A stretch of 5,868 nt of DNA from an uncultured Bacteroidales bacterium (GTDB taxonomy: Bacteria; Bacteroidota; Bacteroidia; Bacteroidales; UBA932), in the NCBI GenBank assembly GCA_946405645.1, contig CAMJHW010000096.1, positions 1 to 5,868 of the forward strand, written 5' to 3'. Positions 5,815 through 5,868 of the stretch are shown here, one piece after another. The notes under the pieces were generated by a model. The model worked only from the letters and a program-made list of their open reading frames with translations, did not search any database and was not told where the DNA came from. Position 1 is the stretch's first letter, and each line of letters starts with the position of its first letter. The position numbers and the translations under genes were made by a program.

Positions 5815-5868
5815 TTACCTCGTTTCAGCGGCCTCCACGGCCTTGAAATAACGGTAGCTGTTCACCTT
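5815..5868 (-). CDS. Probable C-terminal end of an upstream - strand gene (unidentified, partial)
   Basis: Reading inward from the right edge on the - strand, one frame gives 17 codons, KVNSYRYFKAVEAAETR, then TAA at 5817-5815. About three quarters of these codons end in G or C, as in the genes around; the alternative frame (GEQLPLFQGRGGR then TGA) has mostly A/T third positions. That codon pattern, and the change to AT-rich DNA straight after the stop, suggest a real gene end lying upstream of and co-oriented with the nitroreductase gene. Seventeen residues are too few to name a family. The stop is 111 bases from the nitroreductase ATG, so the two may or may not share a transcript. Confidence 0.42.
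   Translation of the reverse strand, partial: KVNSYRYFKAVEAAETR

Noticed and set aside
5796..5819. GGTAAA/TTTACC inverted repeat at the right-edge gene end as a terminator
   Set aside because: The 12-base loop, AT-rich 6-bp stem and absence of a T-run directly after it make it weaker than the neighbouring hairpin; mentioned only as an alternative fold.
5634..5846. A 70-codon + strand open frame across the right intergenic region
   Set aside because: It crosses the nitroreductase start, the AT-rich spacer and the - strand gene end, with no coding-like codon pattern or recognisable protein.

Overview
The window carries the 3' end and body of a cell-elongation (elongasome) operon on the + strand: mreB (3' end only), mreC, mreD, mrdA (PBP2) and rodA. 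It is followed by a convergent nitroreductase-family gene on the - strand and probably the last few codons of another - strand gene at the right edge. The order mreB-mreC-mreD-mrdA-rodA, the protein sequences and an enlarged RodA fit Bacteroidota, probably Bacteroidales. The coding DNA is fairly GC-rich with mostly G/C third positions, so a high-GC gut-type lineage (Alistipes/Rikenellaceae-like or an uncultured Bacteroidales) is my best guess. That genus-level guess is inference only.

Layout: positions 1-5092 are almost entirely coding, with gaps of 1-3 bases between the five elongasome genes, so they are almost certainly one transcript. MreB is the cytoplasmic filament, MreC and MreD are its membrane partners, RodA polymerises lipid II into glycan, and PBP2 cross-links it. 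Together they build lateral wall and set rod shape. The rodA stop and the nitroreductase stop overlap tail to tail within four bases (5089-5092), leaving no intergenic space for terminators. Positions 5704-5814 form a short AT-rich intergenic stretch in front of the nitroreductase gene, with weak dyads and a weak terminator candidate. No gene-free stretch exceeds 300 bases.

The most notable non-coding signal is a strong intrinsic terminator oriented on the - strand (13-bp stem with one G-U pair, 3-base loop, six-U tail) buried inside the rodA coding sequence at 4875-4909. It lies about 180 bases past the nitroreductase stop and would give that transcript a 3' tail antisense to the end of rodA. 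Other points worth a look are the unusual FMN-contact residues of the nitroreductase, a Cys/His cluster in PBP2 that may be a zinc site, and extra membrane segments in RodA. I see no mobile element, CRISPR array, RNA gene or plainly new multi-gene system; this is mostly a conserved core region.
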